A DNA stretch of 64,000 bases from Acidisoma silvae (GTDB lineage: Bacteria > Pseudomonadota > Alphaproteobacteria > Acetobacterales > Acetobacteraceae), in assembly GCF_020618775.1 (NCBI RefSeq), contig NZ_JAESVB010000001.1:372001-436000 (forward strand). Reading direction: 5' to 3'. Shown here in pieces: positions 7,452 through 16,454 of the stretch (position 1 is its first letter; each line of letters begins with the position of its first letter). A program made the position numbers and the translations under genes. The notes below the pieces were generated by a model that was not told where the DNA came from, did not search any database, and saw only the letters and a program-made list of their open reading frames with translations.

Positions 7452-8738
7452 TCAGACGACCTCGCGGAAGATCACGCTCGCATTCGTGCCGCCGAAGCCG
7501 AAGCTGTTCGACAGCGCGACCTTGATCGGCCGTTCCTGGGCCACTTTCGCCACGCGGTCGATAACGCTCGCGCGGCTCGGCTCTTCCAGGTTCAGTGTCG
7601 GCGGGGCCACGTTGTCGCGGATGGCGAGGATCGAGAACACAGCCTCGATCGCGCCGGCCGCACCCAGCAGATGCCCGGTCGCCGATTTGGTGGAGGACAT
7701 GGCGAGCGTTTTCGCGTGGTCACCGAAGAAACGCTCGACCGCATCGAGTTCCAGATCATCGCCCAGCGGCGTCGATGTGCCGTGCGCGTTGACATACTGG
7801 ATTTCGGACGGATCGACCCGGCCGTTCCGCAGCGCCGCCTTCATCGCCCGGAAAGCACCATCATGACCCTCGGCCGGAGCCGTGATGTGATGGGCGTCGC
7901 CGGACAGGCCATAGCCGCCGATTTCGGCATAGATCTTGGCGCCGCGCTTCTTCGCATGCTCGTATTCCTCGAGCACGAGAACGCCGGCGCCTTCGCCCAT
8001 GACGAAGCCGTCGCGGTCCTTGTCCCAGGGACGGGAGGCGCGGGTCGGCTCGTCATTGAAGCTGGTCGACAGCGCACGGGATGCGCAGAAACCGCCGATG
8101 CCCAGAGCACAGACGGCTGCTTCCGCACCGCCGGCCACCATCACATCGGCATCGCCGAGCGAAATGAGGCGGGCGGCGTCGCCGATGGCGTGAACGCCGG
8201 TGGCGCAGGCGGTGACGGCCGAATGGTTGGGGCCTTTGAACCCGTAGCGGATCGAGACGTGACCCGACACAAGGTTGATCAGGGCGGAAGGAATGAAGAA
8301 GGGCGACAGCCGCTTCACCTTGCCTTCATGCACCTGCACCGAGGCTTCGTAGATGGATTGAAGGCCGCCGATGCCCGAGCCGATCATGACGCCGGTACCC
8401 CAGGCGTCTTCGTCGGTCTGCGGAACCCAGCCGGAATCTTCCACGGCTTCGATGGCCGCGACCATGCCGAGATGGATGAAGCGATCCATCTTCTTCATGT
8501 CCTTGACCGGGATCCATTCGGCCAGATCAAGGGCGCCATCGGCCTTTTTGCCGGCCGGGACTTCACCCGCAACCTTCGCCGGCACGTCGCTGGTGTCGAA
8601 GGACTGGATGGGTCCGAGGCCGGACTGGCCTTCGATGAGACGGCGCCAGACGTGCGGGACACCGATCCCCAAGGGGGATGCGATGCCCATGCCCGTGACG
8701 ACGACCCGCCGCAATTCGGTGGTTCGTAAACCTGTCAT
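7452..8738 (-). CDS. fabF: 3-oxoacyl-ACP synthase II (KAS II)
   Basis: A 428-residue condensing enzyme that elongates acyl-ACP with malonyl-ACP. The thiolase-fold catalytic triad is visible: Cys178 in TACATG, His in NAHGTSTPLGD and His in SATGHLLGAAG. The ATG at 8738 (MTGLRTTELRRVV) is placed correctly for the family; the frame stays open further upstream, but that stretch lies outside the conserved protein. It follows acpP by about 16 bases and precedes mltG. Confidence 0.97.
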   Translation of the reverse strand: MTGLRTTELRRVVVTGMGIASPLGIGVPHVWRRLIEGQSGLGPIQSFDTSDVPAKVAGEVPAGKKADGALDLAEWIPVKDMKKMDRFIHLGMVAAIEAVEDSGWVPQTDEDAWGTGVMIGSGIGGLQSIYEASVQVHEGKVKRLSPFFIPSALINLVSGHVSIRYGFKGPNHSAVTACATGVHAIGDAARLISLGDADVMVAGGAEAAVCALGIGGFCASRALSTSFNDEPTRASRPWDKDRDGFVMGEGAGVLVLEEYEHAKKRGAKIYAEIGGYGLSGDAHHITAPAEGHDGAFRAMKAALRNGRVDPSEIQYVNAHGTSTPLGDDLELDAVERFFGDHAKTLAMSSTKSATGHLLGAAGAIEAVFSILAIRDNVAPPTLNLEEPSRASVIDRVAKVAQERPIKVALSNSFGFGGTNASVIFREVV

Positions 8739-8754
8739 GCGAGTTGGCGCGCCC

Positions 8755-8994
8755 TTAGGCGGCCTTCTGCTTCTCGATGTAGTCGATCGCGTCCTTGACG
8801 GTGCTGATCTTCTCAGCGGCGTCTTCGGGGATCTCAACGCTGAAGGCTTCCTCAAAAGCCATCACAAGCTCGACCGTGTCGAGGCTGTCGGCGCCAAGAT
8901 CGTCGATGAAGGAGGCTTCGGGAGTCACCTTCGACTCCTCGACGCCCAAATGCTCCACAACGATCTTCTTCACCTTGTCGGCGACTTCGCTCAT
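8755..8994 (-). CDS. acpP: Acyl carrier protein
   Basis: A 79-residue acidic acyl carrier protein. The phosphopantetheine attachment site is Ser37 in [10 protein letters not shown]. Length, acidity and helix pattern are standard for the fatty-acid ACP. The start [10 protein letters not shown] at 8994 fits the family exactly, although the frame is open further upstream. The 228-base gap before it, after fabG, probably contains its own promoter, as is common for acpP. Confidence 0.97.
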   Translation of the reverse strand: MSEVADKVKKIVVEHLGVEESKVTPEASFIDDLGADSLDTVELVMAFEEAFSVEIPEDAAEKISTVKDAIDYIEKQKAA

Positions 8995-9037
8995 GGACCT
9001 CGGTACTCCTGCGTGACGGCTAGTGGTTTTCGATACC

Positions 9038-9055
9038 GCCCGGACCCGTCCGGGC
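9038..9055. other. GC-rich hairpin in the fabG-acpP gap
   Basis: GCCCGGAC (9038-9045) pairs with GTCCGGGC (9048-9055) around a two-base loop. There is no T-run on either side, so it is not a classical intrinsic terminator. It sits in the leader of acpP and could attenuate read-through from fabG or stabilise the acpP message. The rest of the 228-base gap shows no other recognisable element. Confidence 0.4.
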
Positions 9056-9222
9056 GCCTGGCGTGTAATTCGCGCCGGCCCGGGGTTTGTGGCCCGGATT
9101 GCGGCGCGCTTAGCATGGTTTTGTCGGACCCGCCAACTGCACTGCGACAAGTATCCGCAGTACTGGCGCGATTGGCAACGCGTTACGGGAAACTTGCCCT
9201 GCAATTCAAGGGGCGAAACGCC

Positions 9223-9960
9223 CTAGATCATGGCCATTCCGCCGTTGATATGCAGAGTGGCGCCGGTGACCCAGGCTGCCTCCTCGGATGACAGATAGAC
9301 GGCGGCGGCGGCGATATCCTCGGGCTTGCCCATGCGGCCGAGGGGAATCGACCCCAGCAGCCGGGACTTCTGGTCATCGCCCAGCACGTCGGTCATCGCC
9401 GTCTGCACGAAGCCGGGCGCGATGACGTTGACCGTCACGCCACGGCTGCCGACTTCCTGGGCCAGCGACTTCGACATGCCGATCATGCCCGCCTTGGCGG
9501 CCGAATAATTGACCTGACCGGCATTGCCAGTGACGCCGACGATGCTGGCGATATTGATGATGCGCCCGGCGCGGCGCTTCAGCATGCCGCGCAGATTGGC
9601 GCGGATCAGCCGGAAGGGGGCGGAGAGATCGACGTCCAGCACGCCCTGCCAATCGGCATCCTGCATGCGCATCGCCAGCCCGTCGCGGGTGAAGCCGGCG
9701 TTATTGACGAGGATGGACAGCGGACCCAGCGCGGCCTCGGCGGCGGTCACCAGCGCGTCCGCCGCTTCCGGCTGCCGCAGGTCGGCGGGGCAGACGGCGA
9801 CACGGTCGCCGAGCTCGGCTGCGAGGGACTCGAGCGCCTCGCGGCGCGTTCCCGACAAGGCCACGGCGGCACCCTGCGCATGCAGGGCGCGGGCGATGGC
9901 ACCACCGATACCGCCCGAGGCGCCGGTGACCAGCGCCGTCTTTCCGCTCAGATCAAACAC
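9223..9960 (-). CDS. fabG: 3-oxoacyl-ACP reductase
   Basis: A 245-residue short-chain dehydrogenase reducing beta-ketoacyl-ACP with NADPH. The glycine motif TGASGGIG lies at residues 12-19, NNAG near 86-89, and the catalytic Ser139, Tyr152 and Lys156 in INIAS and NYSAAKAG. The C-terminal TGATLHINGGMAM is the FabG tail. It sits between fabD and acpP on the same strand, which separates it from the generic SDR at 36.7 kb. Confidence 0.96.
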   Translation of the reverse strand: MFDLSGKTALVTGASGGIGGAIARALHAQGAAVALSGTRREALESLAAELGDRVAVCPADLRQPEAADALVTAAEAALGPLSILVNNAGFTRDGLAMRMQDADWQGVLDVDLSAPFRLIRANLRGMLKRRAGRIINIASIVGVTGNAGQVNYSAAKAGMIGMSKSLAQEVGSRGVTVNVIAPGFVQTAMTDVLGDDQKSRLLGSIPLGRMGKPEDIAAAAVYLSSEEAAWVTGATLHINGGMAMI

Positions 9961-9993
9961 GGGTTCTATCCCTTTAGGTTCGTGATCGCTGGA

Positions 9994-10956
9994 TCAAAGC
10001 GACTTCAGGAAGGCTTCGATATCGGCGGGGGAGCCGATCGAGGTCGTGGTCGCGTCCGGCAGAATGCGGCGGACGAGGCCAGTCAGCACTTTGCCGGCGC
10101 CAAGCTCGACGAAATGCGTGACGCCCATCTCGGCCATGGCCAGCACGCTTTCGCGCCAGCGCACCATGCCCGTCACCTGCTCCACCAGAAGCTTGCGGAT
10201 TTCGGCCGGATCGGTCGCCTTGCCGGCGGAAATATTGGAAATGACCGGCACGACCGGCGCTTTCAGGGTCGCGGCGGCCAGAGCCTCGGCCATCGCGTCG
10301 GCGGCGGGTGCCATCAGCGCACAATGAAAGGGGGCGGAGACGGGCAGCAGCATGGCGCGCTTGATGCCCCGCGCCTTGGAGATTTCGACCGCGCGTTCGA
10401 CGGCCGCCTTGTGGCCGGAAATCACGACCTGACCGCCGCCATTGTCATTGGCCGGCTGCACGACCTGCGTCTTGCCGGTCTCGGGGTCCAGCGCCGCTTC
10501 GGCGCAGATGCTGTTGGCCTGTTCCAGATCGGTGCCGAGCAGGGCGGCCATGGCGCCCTCGCCGGGCGGCACGGCGCGCTGCATGGCGCTGCCGCGCAGA
10601 CGCAGCAGTTGCGCCGTCTCGGCCACCGACAGGCTGCCGGCCGCCGCCAGCGCGCTGTATTCGCCAAGCGAGTGGCCAGCCACCATCGCGGCTGCCTGGG
10701 TCAGCTGCACGCCACCGTCCTGTTCGATAACCCGCAGCACCGCGAGCGACATCGCCATCAGCGCCGGCTGGGTGTTCTCGGTCATGGTCAGCTCATCGGC
10801 CGGCCCTTCGAACATCAGCTTGGAGAGGCGCTGCTTCAGGGTCTCATCGACCTCGGCGAGCACGTCACGGGCTGTGGTGAAGGCGGCCGTCAGATCCTGA
10901 GCCATGCCAACGAACTGGCTTCCCTGTCCGGGGAAGATGAATGCGCGAACGGCCAT
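9994..10956 (-). CDS. fabD: Malonyl-CoA-ACP transacylase
   Basis: A 320-residue acyltransferase loading malonate onto ACP. The N-terminal PGQGSQ motif, the nucleophile elbow GHSLGEY with Ser96, and the downstream His in PFHCALM (near residue 207) are all present. It is the first gene of the leftward cluster fabD-fabG-acpP-fabF-mltG. The 33-base gap to fabG suggests co-transcription. Confidence 0.96.
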   Translation of the reverse strand: MAVRAFIFPGQGSQFVGMAQDLTAAFTTARDVLAEVDETLKQRLSKLMFEGPADELTMTENTQPALMAMSLAVLRVIEQDGGVQLTQAAAMVAGHSLGEYSALAAAGSLSVAETAQLLRLRGSAMQRAVPPGEGAMAALLGTDLEQANSICAEAALDPETGKTQVVQPANDNGGGQVVISGHKAAVERAVEISKARGIKRAMLLPVSAPFHCALMAPAADAMAEALAAATLKAPVVPVISNISAGKATDPAEIRKLLVEQVTGMVRWRESVLAMAEMGVTHFVELGAGKVLTGLVRRILPDATTTSIGSPADIEAFLKSL

Positions 10957-11129
10957 GGACTGTCCTTGAGGTGTGGGCCCCAGAGGGGGGCCGACGGAGA
11001 TCAGCTTACGCCAGGATGATCGGCCGACGACGGCGCTGTAATGCGGCGGGGGGTTAGCCCGGTGTGTAACGCCGAGTCAATCTTCGTGAGCCGGTGGCGT
11101 CAAGCTGACCATAGGGTGACGCGCAATTG

Positions 11130-11546
11130 TCACCCCTTCCAACCGCCGAGTTTGCAGATATAGGCCCAATGTTCCGCGCTGACCGGGGCGACTGACAGGC
11201 GTGACAGACGGACGAGCGCGAGATCGGCCAAAGCCGGATCGGCCTTGATCGTCGCCAGCGAGACAGGACGCGGCATCGGCCCGACCGCTTCCATATCGAC
11301 CGCCACCCAGTCGCCGGATTCTGCCGTCTTGTCCGGATAGTATTCGCGCGCAATTCGCACGATTCCAACGATCTCGCGTCCAATATTGGAGTGATAGAAG
11401 AACGCGAAATCGCCGGTCTTCATTGCCTTGAGATTGTTTTTTGCCTGATGGCTCCGCACGCCGGACCAGGGTTCGACCCGATTCTCGACCTGCTGGTCCC
11501 AGCTGAAGGCATCGGGCTCGCTTTTGATCAGCCAATAGGCGGTCAT
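11130..11546 (-). CDS. EVE domain-containing protein
   Basis: A 138-residue single-domain EVE protein (PUA-like fold), recognisable from YWLIKSEP at the N-terminus, then WSGVRSHQAKNNL, DFAFFYHSN and the C-terminal PVSAEHWAYICKLGG. EVE domains are thought to bind modified nucleic-acid bases; stand-alone bacterial members like this are very common and not specifically assigned. It lies 11 bases downstream of the YciI-like gene and is probably co-transcribed with it. Confidence 0.92.
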   Translation of the reverse strand: MTAYWLIKSEPDAFSWDQQVENRVEPWSGVRSHQAKNNLKAMKTGDFAFFYHSNIGREIVGIVRIAREYYPDKTAESGDWVAVDMEAVGPMPRPVSLATIKADPALADLALVRLSRLSVAPVSAEHWAYICKLGGWKG

Positions 11547-11557
11547 GGCCCCTGATC

Positions 11558-11851
11558 CTAGCCGACCCGCTGGCGATCTTTATAGACGGCCCGATAGGGC
11601 GTCACGGTCACGATCTGGAACAGACCGGCGGCGGCATAGGGGTCTTGCGCCGCGATTGCCTCAGCCGCCGCCTGGCTTTCGGCTTCGATGACGATCAGGC
11701 TGCCGATCGACTTGCCTTCGGCGTTCAGAAGCGGTCCGGCGATGACGAGTTGCGACACGAACCCGTCCAGATAGGCGAGATGCGTGTCCCGCGTCGCGGC
11801 GCGCAAAGCAAAGCTGTCGGGCTTGTCGAGATTATTGATGGCGAAAAGCAT
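11558..11851 (-). CDS. YciI family protein
   Basis: A 97-residue YciI/YCII-domain protein (MLFAINNLDKPDSF ... THLAYLDGF ... GPLLNAEGKSIGSL ... DPYAAAGLF). The conserved His of the family sits in THLAYL and an Asp in the DPYA turn. The fold is a ferredoxin-like barrel; biochemical roles are largely unknown. Start ATG 11851 is chosen because it begins the conserved domain; the frame is open upstream into the ccmC promoter region. It is divergent from ccmC, with 89 bases between starts. Confidence 0.9.
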   Translation of the reverse strand: MLFAINNLDKPDSFALRAATRDTHLAYLDGFVSQLVIAGPLLNAEGKSIGSLIVIEAESQAAAEAIAAQDPYAAAGLFQIVTVTPYRAVYKDRQRVG

Positions 11852-11940
11852 GGCCTGATCTGTCTCCTGTCTGGCGCATGCCAGTGTAGACGAGCTGATT
11901 ACGGCTTCAAACCCGCGCCACGCTTCGCTATAGCGAGCCC

Positions 11941-12738
11941 GTGGACGCATTCAGCACATCGCTGCCCCGGACGCCGACGGCGCCAGGGGGCGGCAGCCTG
12001 CACCGCTTCGCCAATCCTGGCCAATTCCTGCGGCTTTCGGGCCGCATTTTGCCTTGGCTTGTGCCGATCGCCATCATCGTCACCGCCATCGGCCTGGTCT
12101 GGGGTTTTTTCTTCTCCCCGCCGGACTGGCAGCAGGGCGACACCGTCCGCATCATGTATGTGCATGTGCCCTCGGCCTGGCTCGCCTCTATGGGCTATGC
12201 CTCTCTGGGCCTTTGCGGTCTTCTGTCCATCGTCTGGCGCCATCCGCTGGCCGACCTGGCGGCCATGGAGATCGGCCCGGTCGGCGCGGTCTTCACCGCC
12301 GTTTGCCTGATCACCGGCAGCCTTTGGGGCAAGCCGACCTGGGGCGCCTGGTGGGTCTGGGACGCGCGGCTGACCTCTGTTTTGGTGCTGTTTTTTCTTT
12401 ATCTCGGCCATATCGCGCTGATCCGCGCCTTCGATAACGAGCAGCGCGGCTTTCGCGCGGCGGCTATTCTGGCGCTGGTCGGGCTGGTCAATCTGCCCAT
12501 CATCAAATTCAGCGTCGACTGGTGGAACACCCTGCACCAGCCGGACAGCATTCATATTTTCAGCCAGACGACGATGCCGGCCGCGATGCTGGACCCGCTG
12601 CTTGTCTCCGCACTCGGCTTCACGCTGCTGTTCGCGGCCATCGTCATCGCCCGGTTGCGCTCAGCCGTCATGGAACGCCGCATTCGCAGCCTGCTCTCCG
12701 CCCGTGCGCGATCGGCCGAGGAAAAAGCCACGGCATGA
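11941..12738 (+). CDS. ccmC: Heme exporter / cytochrome c maturation protein CcmC
   Basis: A 265-residue inner-membrane protein with six helices and the tryptophan-rich heme-handling motif in WGAWWVWDARLTS. It delivers heme to CcmE in system I cytochrome c maturation. Its start is a GTG at 11941; no strong Shine-Dalgarno is visible. It opens the operon ccmC-D-E-F-G-H-I. ccmA and ccmB, which usually precede ccmC, are not here: the neighbour upstream is the divergent YciI gene. Confidence 0.96.
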   Translation: MDAFSTSLPRTPTAPGGGSLHRFANPGQFLRLSGRILPWLVPIAIIVTAIGLVWGFFFSPPDWQQGDTVRIMYVHVPSAWLASMGYASLGLCGLLSIVWRHPLADLAAMEIGPVGAVFTAVCLITGSLWGKPTWGAWWVWDARLTSVLVLFFLYLGHIALIRAFDNEQRGFRAAAILALVGLVNLPIIKFSVDWWNTLHQPDSIHIFSQTTMPAAMLDPLLVSALGFTLLFAAIVIARLRSAVMERRIRSLLSARARSAEEKATA

Positions 12739-12890
12739 CCGACGCGCCCTATATCATCGCCTCCTACGCCATCGTTCTGGTCGCGACCTTGGCCATGGGC
12801 CTGGCCGCCTGGATGCGCCATGCCAGCGCCCGGCGCCGTCTGGCGGCGGTTGAGGCGGCATCGCCCCGCGCCCGGCGTCGCGCCCGATGA
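12735..12890 (+). CDS. ccmD: Heme exporter protein CcmD
   Basis: A 51-residue protein with one TM helix (YIIASYAIVLVATLAMGLAA) followed by a basic tail ending SPRARRRAR, the standard CcmD layout. It releases holo-CcmE from the CcmABC complex. The ATG at 12735 overlaps the ccmC stop (ATGA), and its own stop overlaps the ccmE start. Identification rests on position and topology, as the family is weakly conserved. Confidence 0.9.
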   Translation: MTDAPYIIASYAIVLVATLAMGLAAWMRHASARRRLAAVEAASPRARRRAR

Positions 12891-13408
12891 TGACGCGGAA
12901 GCGCCGCCGGCTTTGGCTTGTCGGCATCTGTCTGATTGCTTTTGGTAGCGCAACCGCGCTGACCCTGTCTGCGTTTTCCGGCGATATCGTCTATTTCATG
13001 CTGCCGGGCACGGTGCTGGCGAAGCATCCCGCGCCGGGCCGGGTTTTCCGTCTCGGCGGCCTCGTCGCACAGAACACGCTGCATGACCGGACGATCGACG
13101 GTCAGCCCGGTGTCGTCTTCGGCGTCACGGACGGCGCGGGCCATGTTGTCTCCGCCGAATTCGCGGGGCCCTTGCCCGATCTGTTCCGGGAGGGCCAGGG
13201 CATCGTCGCCGTGGGCTCGATGACCGCAGGCGGCATCTTCCACGCGACCGAGGTTCTGGCGAAGCATAGCGCGAGCTATATGCCGCCTGACGTCGAGGCC
13301 GCGCTGAAGAAGGATGGGTTATGGAATCCGGCCACCGGCAAGCCGCCGCCGGCAGCGGCCTTCAACGGCCTGGGCCAGATTTTAGCTGCCAAGGCGACCA
13401 GTGACTAA
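12887..13408 (+). CDS. ccmE: Cytochrome c maturation heme chaperone CcmE
   Basis: A 173-residue membrane-anchored periplasmic heme chaperone. The N-terminal anchor is RRLWLVGICLIAFGSATAL. The OB-fold domain contains RLGGLV and ends with EVLAKHSASYMPP, where the His in AKHS is the residue that binds heme covalently. The start is ATGATG at 12887, overlapping the ccmD stop. The C-terminal tail is longer and proline-rich, as often seen. Confidence 0.96.
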   Translation: MMTRKRRRLWLVGICLIAFGSATALTLSAFSGDIVYFMLPGTVLAKHPAPGRVFRLGGLVAQNTLHDRTIDGQPGVVFGVTDGAGHVVSAEFAGPLPDLFREGQGIVAVGSMTAGGIFHATEVLAKHSASYMPPDVEAALKKDGLWNPATGKPPPAAAFNGLGQILAAKATSD

Positions 13409-13420
13409 GGCTTATGCAAG

Positions 13421-15406
13421 ATGATTCCTGAACTCGGCCATTTTGCCATTGCGCTGGCTACCGTCATCGCGCTTGCGCAGGGTATCGTCTCGATCTGGGG
13501 TGCGCATCGCGGCGATGCCCGTTTCATCGCCGCCGCGCCAGCGCTGGCATTGTCCCAGGCCCTGGCCGTGCTCTTCGCCTTTCTGGCGCTGGTCTGGTCG
13601 GGCATCGTCTCGGATTTCTCCGTCATCAATGTCGCGGAATATTCCAGCGCGCGGACGCCGCTTTTGTACAAAATCACCGGCACCTGGGGCAATCATGAGG
13701 GCTCAATCCTTCTCTGGTGTTTGATTTTGTCCGTGTGCGGCGCGGCGGTGGCCGGTTTCGGGCGAAATCTGCCCTCTGCCTTGCGGGCGCGGGTTATCGG
13801 CGTACTGGGCCTGGTCGCCTGCGGGTTCCTGCTGTTCACCTTGACGGCTTCCGATCCGCTCGGCCGCATCTGGCCGCCGCCGTCCGAGGGCCAGGGCGTC
13901 AATCCGCTGTTGCAGGATCCCGGCCTCGCCTTCCATCCACCCATTCTCTACTGCGGCTATGTCGGTTTCGCGGTCGCCTTCGCCTTCGCCGTCGCTTCCC
14001 TGCTGGAAGGCCGGGTCGACGCTGCCTGGGGCCGCTGGGTGCGCCCCTGGACGCTCGGTGCCTGGTGCCTGCTCACAGGCGGCATCGCGCTCGGCTCCTG
14101 GTGGAGCTATTACGAGCTGGGCTGGGGTGGCTATTGGTTCTGGGATCCGGTCGAGAACGCTTCCCTTCTGCCCTGGCTGACCGGCACGGCGCTGCTGCAT
14201 TCCGCCATTGTCGTGGAAAAGCGCGAGGCGCTGAAGATCTGGTCGGTGCTGCTGGCCATCACCACGTTCTCGCTCAGTCTCGCCGGCACCTTCATGGTGC
14301 GGTCGGGCCTGCTCAATTCCGTCCATGCCTTCGCCAATGACCCGACGCGCGGCATCTTCATCCTGGTCTTGCTCGGCCTCGTCATCGGCGGGTCGCTGCT
14401 GCTGTTCGCCTGGCGCGCGCCGGTCTTGCAGCCGGCCGGGCTTTTCGCGCCGCTGTCGCGCGAAGGCGCGCTGGTGCTGAACAATATCCTGCTCTGCTCC
14501 ATCATGGCGGTGGTTCTGGCCGGGACCATGTATCCGCCCTTCGTGCAGCTGATCTTCGATCAGCAGATCAGCGTCGGGCCGCCCTTCTTCATCTCGACCG
14601 TGGTGCCGCTGGCGGCACCCTTGATGGCGGCGATGGGTCTCGGCCCCGTTCTGTCCTGGAAACGCGCCGCCGTGGCGCCCGCCCTGCTGCGGCTGTGGTG
14701 GGCGGCGCTGGCGTCTCTGATCGTCGTGCTGGTCGGGTTTTACGGCCGGCTCGGCTGGGCGGCGGTGGGCTTCGGCGCGGCGCTTTGGATGGTGCTCTCG
14801 GCCCTGGCCGAAATCGCCGAGCGCTCGCAGCTGTTCCGCCTGCCGATCGGCACCGCCTGGGCGCGGTTGCGCGGCCTGCCGCGCGCCAGCTACGGCGCGG
14901 CCGTCGCCCATGCCGGCCTGGGCGTGGCCGTGGCGGGCATGGTCGGCATGACGCTCGCCAGCCACAGCATCATCCTCATGCATCCGGGCGACACCACGAA
15001 GGTCGGTCGCTACGACTGGCATCTTGTCTCATTGACCGATGGCCGCGGCAGCGACTTCACCTCCCGCATTGCCACGGTCGCCGTCACAAACGCGCGGAGC
15101 GGCGCGCCGGTGGCGACGCTGCGTCCCGCACGCCGCACCTTTCCCCTGCAACAGCAGACGACGACCGACGTGTCCATTAAGACGAACGGGTTCCGCGATC
15201 TCTATGTGGCGCTGGGCGATGAGCGGGACGGCGGTATCGTGCTGCGGATTAACGTGAACCCTCTGGCGCCGTGGATCTGGCTCGGCGCGTTGATCATGGC
15301 CTTCGGTGGCGGCCTTTCTCTCTCTGACCGGCGGTTGCGCATCGGCGCGCCGGTGCGGTTCGTCCGGCGCCAGCGCACGACCGCCGTGAAGGTGGCAGCG
15401 GAATGA
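13421..15406 (+). CDS. ccmF: Heme lyase subunit CcmF
   Basis: A 661-residue polytopic membrane protein, typical CcmF length. The WWD heme-handling signature is GWGGYWFWDPVENASLLPWL near residue 235. TWGNHEGS near residue 87 and HPPILYCGY near 170 are further CcmF motifs. Together with CcmH/I it ligates heme to apocytochrome. It starts 12 bases after ccmE and overlaps ccmG by four bases. Confidence 0.97.
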   Translation: MIPELGHFAIALATVIALAQGIVSIWGAHRGDARFIAAAPALALSQALAVLFAFLALVWSGIVSDFSVINVAEYSSARTPLLYKITGTWGNHEGSILLWCLILSVCGAAVAGFGRNLPSALRARVIGVLGLVACGFLLFTLTASDPLGRIWPPPSEGQGVNPLLQDPGLAFHPPILYCGYVGFAVAFAFAVASLLEGRVDAAWGRWVRPWTLGAWCLLTGGIALGSWWSYYELGWGGYWFWDPVENASLLPWLTGTALLHSAIVVEKREALKIWSVLLAITTFSLSLAGTFMVRSGLLNSVHAFANDPTRGIFILVLLGLVIGGSLLLFAWRAPVLQPAGLFAPLSREGALVLNNILLCSIMAVVLAGTMYPPFVQLIFDQQISVGPPFFISTVVPLAAPLMAAMGLGPVLSWKRAAVAPALLRLWWAALASLIVVLVGFYGRLGWAAVGFGAALWMVLSALAEIAERSQLFRLPIGTAWARLRGLPRASYGAAVAHAGLGVAVAGMVGMTLASHSIILMHPGDTTKVGRYDWHLVSLTDGRGSDFTSRIATVAVTNARSGAPVATLRPARRTFPLQQQTTTDVSIKTNGFRDLYVALGDERDGGIVLRINVNPLAPWIWLGALIMAFGGGLSLSDRRLRIGAPVRFVRRQRTTAVKVAAE

Positions 15407-15984
15407 GCGCGCAGATGTCCCAGAAATCCATGCTCGGCCGGCGCGTTATGCTTGGTGCGCCCTTGGTTGTGCTCGCGGCCGCCGGTGGCGGCTGGGCGCT
15501 GATGCTGCGGCGGATGGCGGGCGGCAATTTCGACCCGCATAGCCTGCCGAGCCAGCTGATCGGCAAGAAGGTGCCGGATTTCGATCTGCCCGGCCTGAAC
15601 GGCGGCGCCGGCATCACGGGCGCCGAGTTGCAGAAGCCCGGCCGGACGATGCTGGTAAACTTCTTCGCCTCCTGGTGCATTCCCTGCCTGGAAGATGCGC
15701 CCATGCTGAACCAGCTCGCAAAAACCGGCCTGCCGATCTGGGGCATCACCTACAAGGACAAGCCGGCCGATACGGAGCAATTCCTCAGCCAGCACGGCAA
15801 CCCCTTCGGCCGCATCGCGGTCGACCTGCCCGGCCGAGTCGCCATCAATTGGGGCCTCTATGGCGTGCCGGAAACCTATCTGATCGACGCATCCGGCATT
15901 GTTCATTGGCGCTATGCCGGCGCGCTGACGCAGCGCGTCATCGACGAGGATCTGACCCCGCTGCTGCATCGGTTGGGCGCATGA
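15403..15984 (+). CDS. ccmG: Thiol:disulfide interchange protein CcmG/DsbE
   Basis: A 193-residue membrane-tethered thioredoxin. The N-terminal anchor is RRVMLGAPLVVLAAAGGGWA and the active site is WCIPC with Cys92 and Cys95. GVPETYLID carries the cis-proline loop. It reduces apocytochrome c or CcmH thiols before heme attachment. The start overlaps the ccmF stop (ATGA), and its stop overlaps the ccmH start. Confidence 0.96.
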   Translation: MSAQMSQKSMLGRRVMLGAPLVVLAAAGGGWALMLRRMAGGNFDPHSLPSQLIGKKVPDFDLPGLNGGAGITGAELQKPGRTMLVNFFASWCIPCLEDAPMLNQLAKTGLPIWGITYKDKPADTEQFLSQHGNPFGRIAVDLPGRVAINWGLYGVPETYLIDASGIVHWRYAGALTQRVIDEDLTPLLHRLGA

Positions 15985-16454
15985 GGCGGCTCTGCTTCGC
16001 CGCTGGGCTGGCCATCCTTCTCCTTCAGGTGGCGCCCGCTTTCGCGGTCAGCGACCCGAGCGAACTGCTGGCCAATCCGGCGCTGGAAGCACGGGCGGAA
16101 GCCATTGGCAGTCATCTGCGCTGCCTTGTCTGCCAGAACGAAAGCATCGAGGCGAGTGACGCCGGTCTGGCAAAGGATATCCGCGCCATCATCCGCCAGC
16201 AGGTGGTGGCAGGGCGCAGCGACAAGCAGATCACAGCCTATATGGTGCAGCGCTACGGCACCTTCATTCTGCTGCGGCCGCCGTTCGAGCCGCTGACGGT
16301 GCTGCTCTGGGGCAGCCCGGTCATCGCCCTGCTGCTGGGGGCGGCCATCGCCTTTTTTGCCTTCCGCCGTCAGCGGCGCGAAGCGGCCGCATCGGCCCCG
16401 ATACCCTTGTCGCCCGACGAACAGGCGAAGCTTGAGGCATTGCTCCGCTCATGA
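15981..16454 (+). CDS. ccmH: Cytochrome c maturation protein CcmH
   Basis: A 157-residue periplasmic thiol oxidoreductase with a signal peptide (RRLCFAAGLAILLLQVAPAFA), the active-site LRCLVCQN motif (Cys48, Cys51) and a C-terminal TM helix (VIALLLGAAIAFFAF). I start at ATG 15981, which overlaps the ccmG stop; the frame is open far upstream inside ccmG but that is not the gene. It passes electrons to apocytochrome. Confidence 0.95.
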   Translation: MRRLCFAAGLAILLLQVAPAFAVSDPSELLANPALEARAEAIGSHLRCLVCQNESIEASDAGLAKDIRAIIRQQVVAGRSDKQITAYMVQRYGTFILLRPPFEPLTVLLWGSPVIALLLGAAIAFFAFRRQRREAAASAPIPLSPDEQAKLEALLRS